A stretch of 7,552 bases of DNA from Desulfobacteraceae bacterium (GTDB lineage Bacteria > Desulfobacterota > Desulfobacteria > Desulfobacterales > UBA11574). This document shows, piece by piece, positions 5,362 through 7,552 of this stretch (the first letter of the stretch is position 1; every line of letters starts with the position of its first letter). The notes beneath the pieces are model-generated. The model was given only the letters and a program-made list of their open reading frames with translations, ran no database searches and had not been told where the DNA came from. The stretch covers positions 1-7,552 of the forward strand of contig DNGT01000391.1 of NCBI GenBank assembly GCA_003486165.1, read 5' to 3'. The position numbers were made by a program, and so were the translations under genes.

Positions 5362-6651
5362 ATGAAATATTTACCCATTGACAGCAGGCTGTTTGTTCAA
5401 AACCGGCAAAGATTTTGCGCCGAGCTCAAACCCAATGCTATTGCCGTCTTGAATTCCAGTGATGTGATGCCGACGAGTGGCGACGGCGTACGATCTTTTA
5501 TTCAAAACACAGATTTTTTTTACTTAAGCGGAATTGATGAGGAAGAGAGTATTCTTGTAATTTTTCCGGATGCCAGAGAAGAAAAGCACAGAGAAATTCT
5601 GTTTATTAAAGAAACCAACGAAGAAATTGTCATATGGGAAGGACCGAAACATTCCAAAGAAGAAGCGTCGCAGATATCCGGAATCAAAACGGTTTACTGG
5701 GCCCGGGAATTCGACAACATTTTCAGAAGTTTGGTTATTGATGCTGACCGGATTTATTTGAATTCCAATGAACACATACGGGCTGATGTTTTCGTTGAAA
5801 CCAGAGACGCCCGTTTTCTAAAATGGTGTAAAAAAAAATATCCTTTGCATAAATACGAAAGATCGGCGCCCATTATGCACCACATTCGGCCCGTCAAATC
5901 CAAGATAGAAATGGAATTGATCAAACAGGCCTGCAACATTACCGAAAAAGCCTTTTTGCGATTGCTTGGCTTTATCCGGCCCGGGATATGGGAATTCGAG
6001 ATCGAAGCGGAAATTTATCATGAATTTATAACCCATCGATCGCGAGGGCCTGCATATGCGCCCATCATTGCTTCAGGGGCCAATGCGTGCATTTTGCACT
6101 ATGTCAAAAACAACCGACTATGTAGGGATGGCGATCTCGTGCTGATGGATTTTGGCGCTGAATATGCCAACTATGCCTCGGACCTGACGCGAACAATCCC
6201 GGTAAATGGCAAATTTACCCCGCGCCAAAAAGAGATCTACAATGCAGTGCTTCGCGTCCAAAAGGCAGCCATTCAAATGCTCACAACGGGCAATACTTTT
6301 GAAACTTACAATAAAGACATTGGCGTCATTATGGAAAAAGAGTTGATCGAACTGGGTTTGTTGGATGCCAAGGCAGTTGAAAATCAGAACCCGGACGATC
6401 CTCTTTATAAACAATATTTCATGCACGGCGCATCTCATCACCTGGGCCTGGACGTACACGACGTTGGGAGTAAATACCGAAAATTCGAAGAGGGCATGGT
6501 ATTTACCTGCGAACCGGGAATTTACATAAAAGAAGAAGGGATCGGCATTCGACTGGAAAACGACATTCTGGTCACCAAAGACGGCCCGGTTGATCTCATG
6601 GAAAACATTCCCATAGAAACCGATGAGATTGAAGATTTGATGAACAAATAA
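5362..6651 (+). CDS. pepP: Xaa-Pro aminopeptidase (aminopeptidase P, M24B)
   Basis: This is a 429-residue cytoplasmic dinuclear-metal (typically Mn) peptidase that removes an N-terminal residue preceding proline. Residues 1-135 form the AMP_N domain (RLFVQNRQRF, QNTDFFYLSGIDEEES, EIVIWEGPKHS). The pita-bread catalytic domain covers about 180-415. All five metal ligands are visible by comparison with E. coli PepP: D263 (LMDFGAEY), D274 (ASDLTRT), H359 (HGASHHLGLDVHDVG), E384 (FTCEPGIYI) and E399 (IGIRLEND). The catalytic histidines also match (H246 in ILHYVKN, H366 in DVHDVG). The length is as expected for the family. The ATG at 5362 is chosen because CAGGA lies about eight bases upstream and the family begins with a MKYLPID-like sequence. 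The in-frame GTG at 5335 lies in the upstream repeat and would add nine unrelated residues. The gene stands alone and no strong terminator follows. Confidence 0.93.
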   Translation: MKYLPIDSRLFVQNRQRFCAELKPNAIAVLNSSDVMPTSGDGVRSFIQNTDFFYLSGIDEEESILVIFPDAREEKHREILFIKETNEEIVIWEGPKHSKEEASQISGIKTVYWAREFDNIFRSLVIDADRIYLNSNEHIRADVFVETRDARFLKWCKKKYPLHKYERSAPIMHHIRPVKSKIEMELIKQACNITEKAFLRLLGFIRPGIWEFEIEAEIYHEFITHRSRGPAYAPIIASGANACILHYVKNNRLCRDGDLVLMDFGAEYANYASDLTRTIPVNGKFTPRQKEIYNAVLRVQKAAIQMLTTGNTFETYNKDIGVIMEKELIELGLLDAKAVENQNPDDPLYKQYFMHGASHHLGLDVHDVGSKYRKFEEGMVFTCEPGIYIKEEGIGIRLENDILVTKDGPVDLMENIPIETDEIEDLMNK

Positions 6652-6744
6652 AAACAGATTTCGTTTTCGATATCCCAATGAATTTGTTTTGTTTTTCAAG
6701 TTGTTCAAACAAGGCTCGATGCTCTCGTAAAAAATTAATATTAA

Positions 6745-6867
6745 ACGGCAAAGTAAAAAGCTTCAAATTCAAGGCACGCAAATTCCGAGGAATGAGGAGT
6801 ACTTATCGTACGCCGCAATGACGAGGAATACAGCGCAACGCAGAAGTCGGACTTTTTACTAAACCGT
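6745..6867. repeat. 123-bp MITE-like element with terminal inverted repeats
   Basis: The ends are inverted copies of ACGG-NNN-AGTAAAAAG (left 6745-6760, right 6852-6867). Thirteen of 16 positions agree, including nine consecutive bases (6752-6760 with 6852-6860). Inside are a direct repeat of CGAGGAAT (6786-6793 and 6822-6829) and the inverted pair GTAC-TTATC-GTAC (6799-6811). It has no coding capacity of its own. From memory it resembles a dispersed intergenic repeat of Desulfobacterales genomes that reads AGTAAAAAGTCCGACTTC at one end. No target-site duplication is obvious outside the arms. It overlaps the 3' end of the rightmost gene. Confidence 0.6.
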
Positions 6868-7552
6868 CAAGGCTGTGATCAACAATATACCGATCACCTA
6901 TACAATAGGAAGTGGCAGTTCCTGTAAAGTGAATAAGTTCCGGCAAAGAAATTCTTTGATTAAACCCTCCAAGATGTGGACCTGTCATAATTGTTATATC
7001 TTCCATACCTTTTGAAAGGCCATTTATGTTGTCCCCGGTAAATCCGCGCTCCAACAAAAATTCATTGAATTCATCATCGCTCATTTCCTGTTGATCGGTT
7101 GCTCTGAAAATTTCCTCCATGTATTGATCGACTCCGAATTCATCAATGGAACGCAAAACAAAATTATCAAAATCAACCGGCAGACGATCACCTATTTTTC
7201 TTCCTGTGAATCCTTCATAATAGGAGTTAAACGAAGCCTCTATCAACTCTTGCATTAAATCAGGACAGAAAAGATTCCTTACATCCATGGGATATCCCTT
7301 TTTATCAAAACCTGTCCGTTCAGGATGATGATTGCGGAAATAGCTTGCACATATAAGAATAATACTCATAAAATGGTTTCCGATAAGCCTGTAATACTTG
7401 GGAGAAGATCCTGAAACAGCCTCAAGGTGCTCAAAATCTCTGACACCTGATTTACCCAAATTAGGATAACGGCATGACATTAGCCATCTATCCAGCCTTC
7501 CCCCTCTTGGCCATTCATAATATCCGTCGTCGCGCCGCCTTTGCCGTTGTAT
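6803..7552 (-). CDS. C-terminal part of an uncharacterised protein, perhaps a SidJ-related pseudokinase; 3' end lies in a repeat
   Basis: The minus-strand frame is open from the right edge of the window to a TAA at 6805-6803 (249 residues seen), so the true start lies beyond 7552. The ATG at 7480 is internal, because the protein-like sequence (DGYYEWPRGGRLDRWLM) continues upstream of it. Features seen are a basic patch RQRRR (3-7), SGVRDFEHLEAVSGSSPKYYRL (35-56), a hydrophobic helix IGNHFMSIILICASYF (57-72), an acidic helical region (128-168) and a GPHLGGFNQRI loop (191-201). No signal peptide or nucleotide-binding motif is visible in this part. My recollection of Desulfobacterales proteins annotated as SidJ-related pseudokinases suggests that family, but this rests on memory and no diagnostic kinase residue is visible here. 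The last 21 residues (229-249) and the stop are encoded within the 123-bp repeat and look unlike the rest, so the original end has probably been replaced. Confidence 0.6.
   Translation of the reverse strand: MQRQRRRDDGYYEWPRGGRLDRWLMSCRYPNLGKSGVRDFEHLEAVSGSSPKYYRLIGNHFMSIILICASYFRNHHPERTGFDKKGYPMDVRNLFCPDLMQELIEASFNSYYEGFTGRKIGDRLPVDFDNFVLRSIDEFGVDQYMEEIFRATDQQEMSDDEFNEFLLERGFTGDNINGLSKGMEDITIMTGPHLGGFNQRISLPELIHFTGTATSYCIGDRYIVDHSLDGLVKSPTSALRCIPRHCGVR

Noticed and set aside
6118..6708. 196-codon open frame on the minus strand
   Set aside because: It lies wholly antisense to pepP, whose catalytic residues are all intact. The frame's Phe- and Asn-rich composition is that of a shadow.
6679..6712. 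TTGTTT...AAACAA pairing downstream of pepP as a terminator
   Set aside because: The arms are short and A+T-rich, the loop is long, and no T tract follows.

Overview
This window looks like a chromosomal stretch from a delta-proteobacterium, most plausibly a Desulfobacterales-type sulfate reducer (Desulfobacterota). That is an inference. It rests on the bacterial copy of a eukaryotic-type UDP-glucose pyrophosphorylase, on A+T-rich intergenic regions carrying short dispersed repeats of a kind I associate with that group, and on the style of the hypothetical proteins. No rRNA, tRNA, CRISPR array, transposase or phage gene is visible.

Layout, left to right. (1) 1-620, plus: the 3' end of a UTP-glucose-1-phosphate uridylyltransferase. 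(2) 625-1227, minus: a secreted lytic transglycosylase with an N-terminal DUF4124-like segment. (3) 1228-1587: a gene-poor stretch with a palindrome over a ribosome-binding-like site, a 75-bp G+C-rich palindromic element and a -10-like box. (4) 1588-2145, plus: a thioredoxin-fold lipoprotein with a CPPC active site. (5) 2131-2529, minus: a YqeY/GatB-like protein. (6) 2530-2815: a divergent control region with back-to-back promoter candidates. (7) 2816-4084, plus: an M23 peptidoglycan endopeptidase lipoprotein. (8) 4058-4570 and 4575-4982, minus: a two-gene unit made of an uncharacterised 135-residue protein followed by a zinc-ribbon Nudix hydrolase. (9) 4983-5361: a gene-free stretch with a promoter candidate and a repeat mosaic. 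(10) 5362-6651, plus: an M24 aminopeptidase P. (11) 6745-6867: a 123-bp element with terminal inverted repeats. (12) 6803-7552, minus: the C-terminal part of a larger uncharacterised protein whose last codons and stop lie inside that element.

Three products act on, or are exported to, the cell envelope: the transglycosylase cleaves glycan strands, the M23 enzyme cleaves peptide cross-links, and the thioredoxin-like lipoprotein is a periplasmic redox protein. The UDP-glucose enzyme feeds polysaccharide synthesis. These genes alternate in strand, so they are neighbours rather than one operon. The only clear co-transcribed pair is the hypothetical/Nudix unit. Genes on opposite strands end very close together or overlap at three consecutive junctions.

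I do not see a convincing new multi-gene system. The most unusual items are the repeat that supplies the 3' end of the rightmost gene, that gene's unassigned family, the His-to-Cys change in the M23 zinc motif, and the palindromic intergenic elements.
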